Below, in pieces: positions 45,067 through 56,755 of a DNA stretch of 64,000 nt (positions are counted from its first letter, which is position 1; each line of letters begins with the position of its first letter). Under the pieces are notes generated by a model. That model did no database searches. It was not told where the DNA came from and saw only the letters and a list, made by a program, of their open reading frames with translations. This stretch comes from Cotesia glomerata (taxonomy: Eukaryota; Arthropoda; Insecta; Hymenoptera; Braconidae), in assembly GCF_020080835.1 (NCBI RefSeq), contig NC_058158.1, positions 34,800,305-34,864,304 of the forward strand. The letters run 5' to 3'. Position numbers and translations under genes: made by a program.

Positions 45067-48000
45067 CTAATCCTGGGTGTAGAGAGAAGCCGTGAAGACA
45101 ATGTCACGCTTGATAGCTGTGGAAGCTTCCTCCATTTTTTCTTTTAAAACAGTTTCACCGATTCTATTTGCCGCTGTTTTAACATCCTTCAGTGTGTCGT
45201 TTAATTGCTGGATGCAACGGACTATAATGCCTTCTTGGACTTCTGTAAGTTCCATTATTTTGGCAAACGGCTCTTCTCGAGCCCACTCATAAACAACTTC
45301 CACCAGACCGAAATTAAGTGGCTCGACTGTTTCCATTCCATATTGAAGCTCTATAGTTTCTATCTCTTGACGGATGCTGATTATTGTTTTCATTGTCTTT
45401 AAAAGAACAATTACTATTAATTAATTTGTACTACTTTAAGATTTTATTATTGAAGTTATACTTTTAGTAAATAAATTAATAAAAACTCTATGCCAATTCA
45501 ACAACTTTTTTTCAACTAATTTTAATTTTTTAATATTTTTTTATGACAAAAATATAATCTATATTATTAAGAGAGTAAGCAACATTTTTTGGCCAGTGTA
45601 TTTATATGATAAAATGGGTTTTTATTATTAAATTTGGCATCGTTGGAAAAGTCTTGACCTGGAGTTGCACCTTTTCATGGTTTTATATTATTCTCACCAA
45701 TAGTCAATTTATGATGGTAAATATTAGGCTATACTTGAAAATGCTCTGTCTCTAAGTACATAATTAAGAAATGACCTTGTGTCTTGTGAACTATTGACAT
45801 TTTTAAAGATATAAGCTCATCCCGATGTTACATTCATCAAGACCTTTCATTTGAGTACCTACATCATTTTTTCGTATATTTATATATATTATATATATGT
45901 ATATATAAAAAATATATAACAATGCATGCGGGTACTCAAATGAAAGCTCTTGATCAGTGTAGCATCAGGATGAGCTTATATCTTAAAAAATGTCAATAAT
46001 TAAGAACTGGCTTTGCTATCTTGTCAACTAATCATATTTTTTAAGATATAAGCTCATCTCGATATTAGACTCAATGAGACCTTTCCTTTGAGTACCCACA
46101 TCAATTTTTCATATATTTTATATATTTATATATATTATAAATATGTATATATGAAAAATATATCAAAATGCATGTGGGTACTTAAATGAAAGCTCTTGAT
46201 GAGTGTAACATCGGGATGAGCTTATATCTTAAAAAACGTCAATAGTTAAAAAAGTACGGTGCAATTTAACAATAGTCATTATTTAATAAAGCTTGCTAGT
46301 AATTTTTAAAATATTTAATTCTTATTTTTTTTATAACTCAAAAATTTTTTTATAAAAAAAAAAATCATTATTTTTGGCAAAGTCAATAATAAGTCGTTAA
46401 TATAACATGAACTGTCCAACAAATTATCAATAAAATAAATGAATAAAATAATTACCTCTTTTAGCACAGCTAATTTAGGCTCCGGATCATTGTCCATCTT
46501 CTGCTGGAACACCAGAGCAGACAACAAAGCAGCTATCTCAGCTGGCTGTAGATTCGTTAAAATATTCCGATAAACCAACTCTGTTATTAATAATTCATGT
46601 GTGCCCATGTCTAACGCTACTCGACCTTTCAAAGTTACTGAAAATTTAAAAAAAAATTTCCAATTAATACCCTTCAATATAAATTAAACAATTATCATTA
46701 TAATAAAATAAAATTGAATCCCGGAAAAAAATATTAAAGTTATGAAAAATTCATATTATTTCATTAAAGTTATTATAAAATAAAAATAATAATATTTTTT
46801 TTATTTTTTTTTTGTAACAAAAAATGGAGCGATCATTTTGTCCATGCTTGTTTTTCAGGAAAATTGTGGATGTGATACAATTATTATTATAATTTTAATG
46901 AAATAATATGAATTTTTCATAATTTTAATATTTTTTCCAGGTTTATTTTTTCCGATTACCAATAAAATTACCTCTATCATCAACATCAATGTACCCTAGA
47001 GTCTTCAAAACCTGAACCCTGTTCACATATTCAGGATAAAGTGCCAAACTTTCATCGCTCAATTGGAACTGCAAATCATGTAGCCGTTGTTCAAGCTCAT
47101 TGCGTTCAAAGACTGCTTCAAAGTGCTGCTCCAAATTAGGCATCTTAGAAACTTTACTCTGAGCAATTTGCTTCTCCAACACCGCTAGATATTTAGACCT
47201 AGCTACATGATCAGGATGAGACACACTGGCCTCAACATACGGCTTCAAAATTCCCGAATTTTGGCTTGCCATCAGCGACATCGACATCAGATCCTGAAGA
47301 GCTGCTTGACACGTCGGACTCGGGGGGTCATTTTGAAACCTGGAAATCTTGCGCTTCTCACAATCCTTCAAAACCAAACTACAATCAGCGCCAATCATGC
47401 AGTTGGTAATTTCATTGATATGCTCGGACTTGATCGTCAAAAACGCGTGAGAGGGTACTCCTTCAGGTACAAAAATATTCCTCTTGGTCAGTGATAGTAT
47501 CCTGTACCAATTTTCGGGTTTGTTCAATTTTTCCTGACTCTCATTTGAATTTTTAAGACACAATACATTGTACTCGCTCTCCGTTTTCTTCTGATTGACA
47601 CTCAGCAGTACAGCAAGCTTACAATAATGATGTCTGTATGAAATAATCAGTACTTTCCCGGGAATCAAAGCCTTGGTAACTTTTTTCCCTTGGAACAAAT
47701 GCGGGCTGAGTTTTATCCAGTCAACAATATACTCCATCGCTAGTTTGTAAAAGTCAGACAATTGTTTCTGAAATTCAGTCTCTGGAGGAAGTTTCGCCAG
47801 CGCTTCTTCCACTTCAATCAGCTCAGTCTTCCTCTTAGTAGTATCAGTAATCAGCGACAGCTCTTTGAAAGACCTGCGCATCATATCCTCGACACTAACC
47901 GACTCACTGACTCGCCTCAAATTCAGTACCATTGAGTAAGTAATTTTAAACTGAGACTGTAGGTTCTGCGGTTCGCCGCACATCATCGCTTTCAGGTCCA

Positions 48001-50488
48001 TAAAATGGGGCACCTCTGTCTTGCACATTATAATAACAGTACCCGACTTGTCGTGTCCTCGGCGACCAGCGCGTCCGGCCATCTGAATGTACTCCGTAGG
48101 CAGCAGCCCGCGGAATTGTTTCCCATCGAATTTTCGTATCGAATCAAAAACAACAGTGCGAGCTGGCATGTTAATCCCCATCGCAAAAGTCTCAGTAGCG
48201 AATAATAGCTTCACCACTCCGTTTTGAAACAACAATTCAATTATCTCCTTCAAAATCGGGAGAATTCCGCTGTGGTGAACCCCGATGCCTCGCTCCAAGA
48301 GACTCTCCATCCGCTTGATCTGAGGCAATTCCCGATCCGCGTCGTTCAAACGTTTGATGCATTTTTTAAAAAAAGCTCTCACGTGTCCTTTCTCAGTCTC
48401 AGTCGTCAAGCAAACTGAAGTCAAGGAATCTGCGTTCATGTCACACCTATTTCTCGACAAAGTGAAAATAACTACCGGTAACTTCTCGTGTTCTTTTAAA
48501 TGAGCTATAAAAGCTTCCCACATTGTCTTCTCTTGCTTTGGTGTCAATTGTATTCTCTTATTAACGTTCTTAATGTCCTGATTTTTGGGCTTCTTAGAAT
48601 CCTTCAGCTGTTTAACTTTGTACCAGGTGTCTAAATTAAACTGGCCTTCTCCATCCAGAACCAAGAATCTGTCGTTGCGTGTCTTGCCGTCTGTTCCAGT
48701 GTACAGATAATGCTTCAGCGGTACCGGCCGCTTAAGGGTGCTTATTACAAACATTTTTCGCTTCTTTATATTACCAACCCAGTTGGCAAATATTAAAGGG
48801 TTTGGAACTGTCGCTGACAGCATGACAATATTGACATTAGGCGGTAATAAAATTACAATTTCTTCCCAAACATGTCCACGGTTTTCATCATTTATATAAT
48901 GAACTTCGTCAAAAATTACATACTCAAGATCTCTTAGAACTTCGGATGCATTGTACAACATTGTTTGAAGAATTTCAGTCGTCATAATCAAACAATTAGC
49001 TGTTTGATTTATTTGAATGTCTCCGGTAACTAATCCAATACTTTCAAAGTGTTTGTTGCGTTTAAAGTCGCGGTACTTTTGATTGGACAAGGCTTTTATT
49101 GGCGAGGTGTAAATTACACGTGTCATGTGTCTTTGACTTAATGCAATTGCGTACTCAGCAACTGTTGTTTTACCAGCAGAAGTGTGAGCAGCTACAAAAA
49201 CATTGCAGCCTTCTTCGAGCTTAATGATAGCTTGTTTTTGGAAAGTGTCGAGCTCGTAGTCGAAAGTGATGGCTGGTTTTGGCACACGTTTGTCGAAATC
49301 TGGAACAGGTACTGAAACGTCCAGCTGCTCAGCCCACTCTGCTAGCATTGATTTAGGTTTCTCCACGAGTTTTAGCACTGGAATGTGCGACTCGTCGATT
49401 AAGAGATCGTCAATCTCTTCGAGATTCGCAGCAGTGTCGTCGAATTTTTTAATCTCTTCTGTCTCTGTGGAGTTAGAAGATGACCAGAGACCTAGTTTGT
49501 TGCCTTCTTCATTGACCATCGCCATTAAATTGACTTTTTCTAGCTTGGTTTTGGGCTTTTTCTTGTGATAGTTCTTCGGCTCGTCTTTGGCGATGTCTTT
49601 CGGAGTGCAATTGTCGCTGCCAAACTCTACACCAGCTAGGAATCCTTTTGCTAGAGTACGTAAATTATTTTCTAGGTCCAGGTTCGATGCCGAGACTGTC
49701 TTGAGGACATCTGGCTCGTCGAATCCACCCGGCCAGAATGGGAAGTTACTCGAATTACCTGAAAATTAATTATTTTTAATTTTTAGAAATTAATTATTAA
49801 ACTAGCAGCCTTGCAGTCACTATGTGACTGCCGTGACTTTTGAACTATAAATAAATAAAATTTTGCTTTATTAAATAATGACTTTTGTTAAATTGCACTG
49901 CATTTTCTTAAATTTTGACGTTTTTAAAGATATAAGCTCATCCCGATGTTACACTCATCAAGAGCTTTCATTTGAGTACCTACATGCATTTTTATATATT
50001 TTTCATATATTCATATATATAAATATATAAAATATATGAAAAATTGATGTGGGTATTCAAATGAAAGGTCTCGATGAGTGTAACATCGGAATGAGCTTAT
50101 ATCTTTAAAAATGTAAATAGTTGACAAGATAGCAAAGTCAGTTCTTAATTATTGACATTTTTAAAGATATAAGCTCATCCCGATGTTACACTCATCAAGA
50201 GCTTTCATTTGAGTACCCACATCAATTTTTCATATATTTATATATATGAAATATATATAAAAATGCAAGTGGGTACTCAAATGAAAGGTCTTGATGAGTG
50301 TAATATCGAGATGAGCTTATATCTTTGAAAATGTCAATAGTTCACAAGATACAAAGTCATTTCTTAATTATTGACATTTTTTTAAGATATAAGATCATCC
50401 CGATGTTACACTCATCAAGAGCTTTCATTTGAGTACCCACATCAATTTTTCATATATTTATATATATTATATATTTATATATATTTTA

Positions 50489-50582
<94 letters not shown>

Positions 50583-51446
50583 ATATAAAAATGCATGTGG
50601 GTGCTCAAATTAAAGGTCTCGATGAGTGTAACATCGGGATGAGCTTATAACTGTAAAAATGTTAATAGTTCACAGAATACAAAGTCATTTCTTAATTATT
50701 GACATTTTTTAAGATATAAGCTCATCCCGATGTTACACTAATCAAGAGCTTTCATTTGAGTACCCACATGCATTTTGATATATTTTTCATATATACATAT
50801 ATATAATATATATAAATATATAAAATATTGATGTGGGTACTCAAATGAAAGGTCTCGATGACAGTAACATCAGGATGAGTTTATATCTTTAAAAATATCA
50901 ATAGTTTACAAGATACAAAGTCATTTCTCAATTATTTTGCTTATTCTCTTAATAATATAGATAATTGATAAATTACAACCTTGAACGCCTTCCATTGGTG
51001 GACCAGGTGCTCGCGACATTGACATCGAGTTTTTGGCATTCTCGCCGGCTCCCAGAAGGACATCCTCGCGCATGTGGGCAATCCGTCCAGTAATCGGGTC
51101 CCGGTCATATTTTAAAACTGTACCGAGCGGTGACAAATCATACTCCAGAAGCGACAAAATATTCGGCTCTCGGGGCCAGTACAGCTGGACATTTTCCACC
51201 TGGTGGATCGGTAGTTTCTCCGGGCATTCGATGTACTCGCATAATTCATCTCTGATGTCCGGCAAAATTGGCGGCGCACCATAGGTCTTTAATAAATAAT
51301 AATTAAATATTTATTAAGAAATTAATACATTATTTTTTAAATAATACATAAATAAATAAATTAAATAAGGAATTATTGTTTATAACAATTATTTATTATT
51401 TATCAATCCTAACCTCAGTCAAAATTTCCTCTGTCGATAAGCTCAT
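45067..51446 (-). CDS. tst: Ski2/twister DExH RNA helicase (SKI complex)
   Basis: Minus-strand exons: 51446-51414, 51286-50980, 49758-46972, 46637-46456, 45396-45067. All phases close, giving 1212 aa (Ski2 proteins are about 1200-1250). Ski2 is the ATPase of the cytoplasmic SKI complex with TPR and WD partners, feeding mRNA 3'-5' into the exosome. Seen: FPFWPGG N-terminal Ski2 signature (about residues 119-125), Walker A AHTSAGKT (304-311), DEVH box (397-400), SATVPN (428-433), QMAGRAGRRG motif VI (672-681), and a C-terminal DSHCT domain (LNFGLVEVVYEWARE...IKRDIVFTASLYTQD). The FPFWPGG region argues for Ski2 rather than its nuclear relative Mtr4. AATAAA at 45043-45038 (minus) is 24 bases past the stop. 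Introns 2 and 4 each hold a Helitron. The intron 2 donor, CAAG|GTTGTA, is weak. The gene is divergent from Cap-G and convergent with Sec13. Confidence 0.95.
45558..46299 (+). mobile_element. Non-autonomous Helitron, copy 6, in Ski2 intron 4; terminal hairpin deleted
   Basis: Starts TCTATATTATTAAGAG after an A and ends GCTTGCTAG before a T. The full 5' segment (GGCCAGTGTATTTATATGAT, TGACCTGGAGTTGCACCTTT) and two palindromic modules are present. The 3' stretch runs ATTATTTAATAAAGC straight into TTGCTAG, so the GCAGTCAC hairpin found in other copies is missing although the end is exact. It lies antisense to the host gene. Confidence 0.8.
49802..50961 (-). mobile_element. Non-autonomous Helitron, copy 7, in Ski2 intron 2
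   Basis: CTAGCAGCCTTGCAGTCACT (49802-49821) with the perfect hairpin GCAGTCAC/TAT/GTGACTGC, preceded by A. The other end CTCTTAATAATATAGA (50946-50961) is followed by T. Four to five palindromic modules lie between, one with a long ATAT/GCATAT core at 50487-50575. The longest copy here (1160 bp). It occupies nearly all of the intron and stops 18 bases from the exon 2 donor. Confidence 0.85.
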
Positions 51447-52053
51447 TGTGATTTTCAACCTGTTGAATTTTTAAAATTAAAAAACAATTTTATATTTTAA
51501 TGTCATAATTTTTAAAAATATATTCTTAATAATATATATTTAATTAAATATAAATTTATATTTATTTTATTTATTCCGGGTTATTCTGTTGTAAAATGAA
51601 GTTGTTTACTTGTTTAATTGTGTTTTTGTTTCACACTGACATCTACAGTAAAGTTATAAAAATTATTTTCAAATAATTATAATTAAAAATAAATTTATAA
51701 TTAATACCTTTATTATAAATAAAAAAAAAATTATTTCAATTAATTTTTCAATAATTTATCAAATAAATTATTTAAAAATTAAATATTTTAACACAAAATA
51801 AAAAAATTATTATTTTTCTTATATTTGGTAGCACTGAATTTCATTCGTTTGATTTCTAACGTACTTTAAAGCTTGCGTGTGGTGTAAACAACTTCAATAG
51901 TGTTTTTTCACCACAAGTAAATATTTAGTGTTTTAAAAAAAAATTATATATATTTTTTACAGTATAAATTATTAATAATTAAAATTCCGCCAAACTTGTG
52001 AAAAAAAATACTTTTTTTTTTTTACAAAATAGTGATAAAAAAAATATATAACA
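51447..52053. promoter_or_regulatory. Divergent promoter region of Ski2 and Cap-G
   Basis: 607 bases between two start codons on opposite strands. AT-rich with more complex patches at 51570-51660 and 51830-51915, where the transcription starts probably lie. No TATA box stands out. A 26-codon frame at 51596 (MKLFTCLIVFLF...) looks signal-peptide-like but has no downstream exons. Confidence 0.45.
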
Positions 52054-55000
52054 ATGCCGGGAGTAAACAATTTAAAGGAACTAATTAGACAAACATTTGA
52101 TGAAACCCAGGCTAAGAAAACTTGTCACAAAAAACACGTGGAGAGACTAACTAAAATATTAAACAAAGTAAGTATTTATTTATAATTAAAATTATTATCC
52201 TAGCTTATTAAATCAGTCAAAAAATCTATGAAAATTAAGTTAGCCGACATCTAAAAATTTTTACAAAAAAATTTCATTCATTAAAAACTTGAAAAACTAT
52301 AACTGCAATTTTTCGAAAATATTTAGTTTTAATTTTATTAATGAAAAAAAAAAAATTACGTCGGCTAACTTTAGAATTGTAAAAAATGTAAACATAACCT
52401 ACTGTAGCTAACTTAAATGTAGCACATATTTAATAATTTTAAAAATTTTTATAACAAATAAATTATGGGAAAAAAAAAATTGACATTTAGAAATTTAAAA
52501 AAATAAAAAATGGAATTTTTTAAAAATAATTTTTTGGTATAAATCTTTTTGTCAAATAAAATTAAAAAATTGTCAAAGGACAGCTAACTTTAATTTCATC
52601 CTACTGTATAATTTTCAGCATGACCTTGAAGAATTCACAAAGACATACATAAAATTTTTACAACTCGCAACATGCGCTGGCGAAACAAATCCTCATGCAG
52701 AAAATTTTTTAGACTTTACCGTCAAATTTTCCATGAGCTTACCACCTCATGAAAACCTTGACGAGTCTCAGACAGAGGATGAAGACGAAGACTCGGTATC
52801 ACTCTCAACCTTCGCATTAAAAATCTTCAATTATTGCCAAGAGAAGCACGAAGCACAAGACAAGACAGTAAGAATGCGAATTTGCCAATTGGTAAATAAA
52901 ATGTTGAGGTCGATGCCCGACAACGCAATAGTAGACGATCTACTATTTGAAAGTCTCCAGAAAGTTTTGATCTCCCGTTCCATCGACAAAGCCCCGAAAG
53001 TCCGAACGCAAGCCATGGCCGCTCTAGGACGTCTCCAGGAGCCAGATAATCCCGACTGTAAAGTCAAACAATTGTATTTTTGCCATCTCAGAAGCGACCC
53101 TTGCGCTGACGTTCGTAAAATAGTTATTGAGAATTTAAGCGCAAACCGTGAAAGCATAAAAGAAGTTAGCTTCAGAATTAATGACGTCCACGAATCTGTC
53201 CGCAAAGCTGCTTATTTATTCATCAGCAAGATTAGAATAGACACTTTTACTATAAAGCAGCGTGTAAGATTCTTTAAAGAGGGATTAAATGATCCGTCTA
53301 AAAAAATCCAAGACGTAGTCTGCAATAAATTGTTAAAAACTTGGTGTGAGTATTTTAACAACGAATATTTAAGATTTTTAACAGCTCTGGACCCTCAAAC
53401 ATTTCAAAAAACTTCAGTGCAAGTTTTAAACCTCATATTCGAGCAATCAGAGCGGGATAAATTGATCCGACAGCTTCCACTGGAGCTGGAGAGTAAGTTA
53501 ATTCCAGTTAACGCACTGACGAGCGAGAATGTTTTGTACTGGCGATGTTTAATAGAATATCTTTGCAAAGAATCTTGTGAAGAAAAGCTGGAAGAGTGTC
53601 GCCCTGAGCTCACGCATTTTTGTCAGTATATTCACGAATATCAAGCTATAATGGTTAGCAAAAGCTTCACGCCCTTAGAAGAGGCCACGCAGGGATTTAT
53701 ATTGTCCCAGTTGTACAATATCGCGAAGAGTTACGAGTTAAGTGACGAAGTAGGCCGAAGGAATCTAGACAAGCTTATCTGTGAGACTTTGCAGAGCGAG
53801 AAGTGCTCTGTTGCTATCACAGAACTGATTACTCTTTACTACGAGAAGGTTGAGCAAGATGTTGACAGGCGGCTGGAGAACTTAGCGCATATTATCAGTG
53901 AAATTCGTATGCCTACTACGAAATCTAGTGTGGAAGTAGAAGAGATCACTGATAGTCAGCAGCACGAGCTGAAAATGCTTCAAGCGAAAAAGCAGATTGA
54001 TTTGCGCTGTCTTGAAGAGAAGCTGTACTGCAAGACAGAAGAGCGAGATTTTATTGAGGCTCAGAAAATAAAGGAGAAGATTGATGCATTGACGGAGGAA
54101 ATAAAACACCTGGCTGAGTCTGTGAACCCAGTTGCGGTGATGGAGGTTGAGAATTATGAAGAGAAAAATGACCCTGAGACGATGTTAAGGTGTTTAACAA
54201 TTGCTTGTTGTATGGCTCAAGTTGCTTCTGTAAAAACTCTAAACTCGGTGCTCAGGAGTCTTTATGATAATTTGGTGTTTCCGAGTTTAACACATCAAGA
54301 TCGGAATGTTCATATACTGACGCTTAAAGCAGTTGGTATTTTTTCTATGCTGGATGAGAAGCTTGCTAAGGAGCGGTTTTGGCATTACCTTATGTACTTT
54401 ACTGAGGAGGAAAACAGCACTGATTTATGGATAATTTCTTTGAAAGTTGTTTTTGATTTACTGCTGCGTTACGGTCTTGAGACTTTTAACATCTCTAATG
54501 AAGTTGATAGTACAGTTAATATTACGGGTAATGATACTCAAAGAAGCAGAAAAAGTCGCTCGTTACATCGCTTGTACAGCAATACTTCCGCGAGCTTAAT
54601 TGCTGAGAGTCTGGTGTCTGATATGTCAGAAAATTCAGAGAAAAATTTGATTACTATTATGACGGCTTTGTGCGACAATAGCGATGAAAACATTCGTACT
54701 ATTGCTACGGAAGGTCTGTCGAAGTTGCTGCTGCATCAAAGATTGTCTAGTGTGAATTTGGTGGTAAGATTCTTGATCATGTTGTTCAATCCTGCGAATG
54801 AAGGATCCACGGAGCTTAATGGTACCCTCAAGACTTTCTTTAAGTACTATCCTACTGTGGTGCCGAATAGTCAGGAAGTATTGGAACGGGCGTTCATGCC
54901 TACTCTAAGGATGATATGTAGAGCGCCTAATGAGAGTCCTCTTATGGCCATCGAGCTTGAAAATGTCGCGGCTTTTATTCTACAGCTGACAGATTGCACA

Positions 55001-56371
55001 CTTGTAAAATCGAGGTCTGATTATACGGTTCATAATAATTTAGCTGTTGTTATTCTGGCTGCGGCTCTTAATGATGATGAGGAAATTGACCGCAGTGTTC
55101 TTCTCAAATGCTTGAAGTATCTTAATGTTGATCTTACTAGTGATCAAATGAAGGAAGACTTGATCTCTACGATCGATGACGTCGCTGTTAATGTAAGTTA
55201 TGATTATAATACTAAAGTTAGCCGACGTTTTTGATTTTTTTTTTTATAATTAAATTAAAACAAAAAAAATATTTTTTTACAATTCCACTTACAGATTTTC
55301 ATATTTTTTACTAATGAAAATATTTTTTTATTAGTTAGTTAGTTAGCTACAGATTTCTAGTGTATAGGCGTGATAACGCCCCTTTACACTCCTAAGCCTT
55401 ATCATTTGCTTAAATATTTTTTTATTATTTTATGATAATTTTTATAATAAAAAAAAAATCGAAAAATTTTTAACTGTCGGCTCATTTAGTTTTCAATAAT
55501 ACTAAAGTTAGCCGACGTTTCTAATTTTCTTTATTTATTAAATTGGAACAAAAAAATATTTTTAAAAAATTGAACTTAAAATTTTTCAAATTTTTTACAA
55601 ATGAAAATTTTTTGTTATTATTTTGTGATAATCTTTATAATAATAATAATAAAAAAAAAAAAAAAAAAAAAAAATTAACCGGTGACATTAGCCGAGTCGT
55701 CTAAGGCGCATGGCCTATAGAGAACTCGGACTAACTTATCGGCCAGGCGTGGGTTCGAATCCCAAGTTGGTCTTAGAAACCAACTTGGTTGATATTCGGC
55801 CCTTGCCACGTAGGTTAAGATTTACACAACCCAAAAAGACCCCAACGTACCACTCCCAACAGTTAAAAGTCGGCGATATGACCACAGCAGTTAAAACCGA
55901 CTCTAAATAATAATTAATAAAAAAAAAATTTTTAGATGTCGGCTAACTTAGTTTTCAATATTACTAAAGTTAGCCGACGTTTTTAATTTTTTTATTTATT
56001 AAATTGGAACAAAAAAATATTTTTAAAAAATTGCACTTATAATTTTTCAAGTTTTTTACAAATGAATTTTTTTTTTCTTATTATTTTTAATAAATTTTTC
56101 AATAAAAAAAATTATAAAAATTTTTAGATGTCGGCTAACTTGATTTTTATTAGTTTTCATGTTATAATTATCAATTTTTATTTATTTATTTATAAAAATA
56201 ATTTTTTTTTTTCAGCTACAATCTCACGAAAGAAATCTCAGAATTTGTATAAATCAATTTAAAAAGAAAATAGAGGGAGTACCTGAACAAGAAGTTGATA
56301 AACAAGACGGAGCCGAGGGTGAAGGCGAAACTGAAGGAACTGAGGATGAACAGGACCAAGAACAAGAGTAG
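52054..56371 (+). CDS. Cap-G: Condensin subunit Cap-G (NCAPG), HEAT-repeat protein
   Basis: Exons 52054-52167, 52619-55192 and 56216-56371, all phase 0, giving 947 aa (human NCAPG is about 1015). Cap-G is the non-SMC HEAT subunit of condensin I that, with Cap-H, binds DNA and helps SMC2/4 compact mitotic chromosomes. HEAT-type helices run from the start (LDES..EDEDEDS acidic loop near residue 85; VRTQAMAALGRLQEPDNPDC; VRKIVIENLSA; VRKAAYLFISKI). A coiled-coil-like charged stretch (LKMLQAKKQIDLRCLEEKLY and onward) lies mid-protein, and a Cnd3-type C-terminal domain is seen (TIMTALCDNSDENIRTIATE, LFNPANEGSTELNGTLKTFF). The tail is very acidic (EGEGETEGTEDEQDQEQE). AATAAA at 56461. Intron 2 carries a tRNA-derived SINE and repeat units. 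The start is fixed by MPGVNNLKELIRQTFDETQ and a good donor. Confidence 0.92.
52228..52600. repeat. GTTAGCCGAC-family units in Cap-G intron 1
   Basis: A full unit at about 52228-52382: AATTAAGTTAGCCGACATCT at one end and TTACGTCGGCTAACTTTAG at the other, AT-rich between with ACTGCAATTTTT near the middle. A second, more diverged unit (52390-52600) carries the GACAGCTAACTTTAATTTCAT end. Together they fill the intron. Confidence 0.65.
55205..56155. repeat. GTTAGCCGAC-family units in Cap-G intron 2
   Basis: Three units start TACTAAAGTTAGCCGACGTT (55211, 55500, 55964) and end ATGTCGGCTAACTTAGTTTT or close variants. Each has the AAATTGCACTTATAATTTTT middle. The SINE at 55681 splits the second unit. 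The terminal decamers are exact inverted repeats. Confidence 0.7.
55681..55920 (+). mobile_element. tRNA-Leu-like SINE in Cap-G intron 2
   Basis: The head resembles a leucine tRNA: TAGCCGAGTCGTCTAAGGCG (A box) and GGCGTGGGTTCGAATCCCAA (B box), with a degenerate anticodon arm. An unrelated body (ACCAACTTGGTTGATATTCG ...) follows to about 55905, then an AATAATAATTAATAAAAAAA tail. An AATAATAATAATAAA-rich sequence precedes the head, so target duplications are plausible but hidden in simple sequence. The 66-aa frame at 55710-55910 is not a gene. Confidence 0.6.
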
Positions 56372-56755
56372 GATCATCTGGACATTCAAGATGATTAATT
56401 AATTAATTTTTAATAATTTGAGCAATTTAATTTTAACTCTTAACGTTAAACAGATATTTAAATAAATTTTGTACTCTTTTTAAATAATATTTGTTATTAT
56501 TTTTTAAAAATAGTTTTTAGAATTTTTTATATTAAAAATAATTATTTTTGATCCTAATTAGCGCAATTAGCAGCCAGCTTATCGCTGTAAGTAATTTCTG
56601 TAATTTCCACTAATAAAAACAAAATTTCAACACCAGATGGAGTTAAAATTTGTTTTGATTCAGATGCTTGGAAACTTCAAACAGAAATTCAACATCGACG
56701 TTTCTAAGAAAACCAAACTTGTATAAATAGTAAAATTAAGTGAATAAAATTAATA
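56372..56755. other. Cap-G 3' end and WDR92 promoter region
   Basis: Contains the Cap-G AATAAA (56461-56466) and then AT-rich sequence. A more complex patch at about 56570-56720 is likely the WDR92 promoter and leader. No TATA box. Confidence 0.4.

Noticed and set aside
51596..51676. Small secreted peptide or signal-peptide exon (MKLFTCLIVFLF...)
   Set aside because: Only 26 codons, no following exon before Cap-G, and it sits in a divergent promoter; likely chance.
55710..55910. 66-aa frame in Cap-G intron 2
   Set aside because: Lies wholly within the tRNA-Leu-like SINE.
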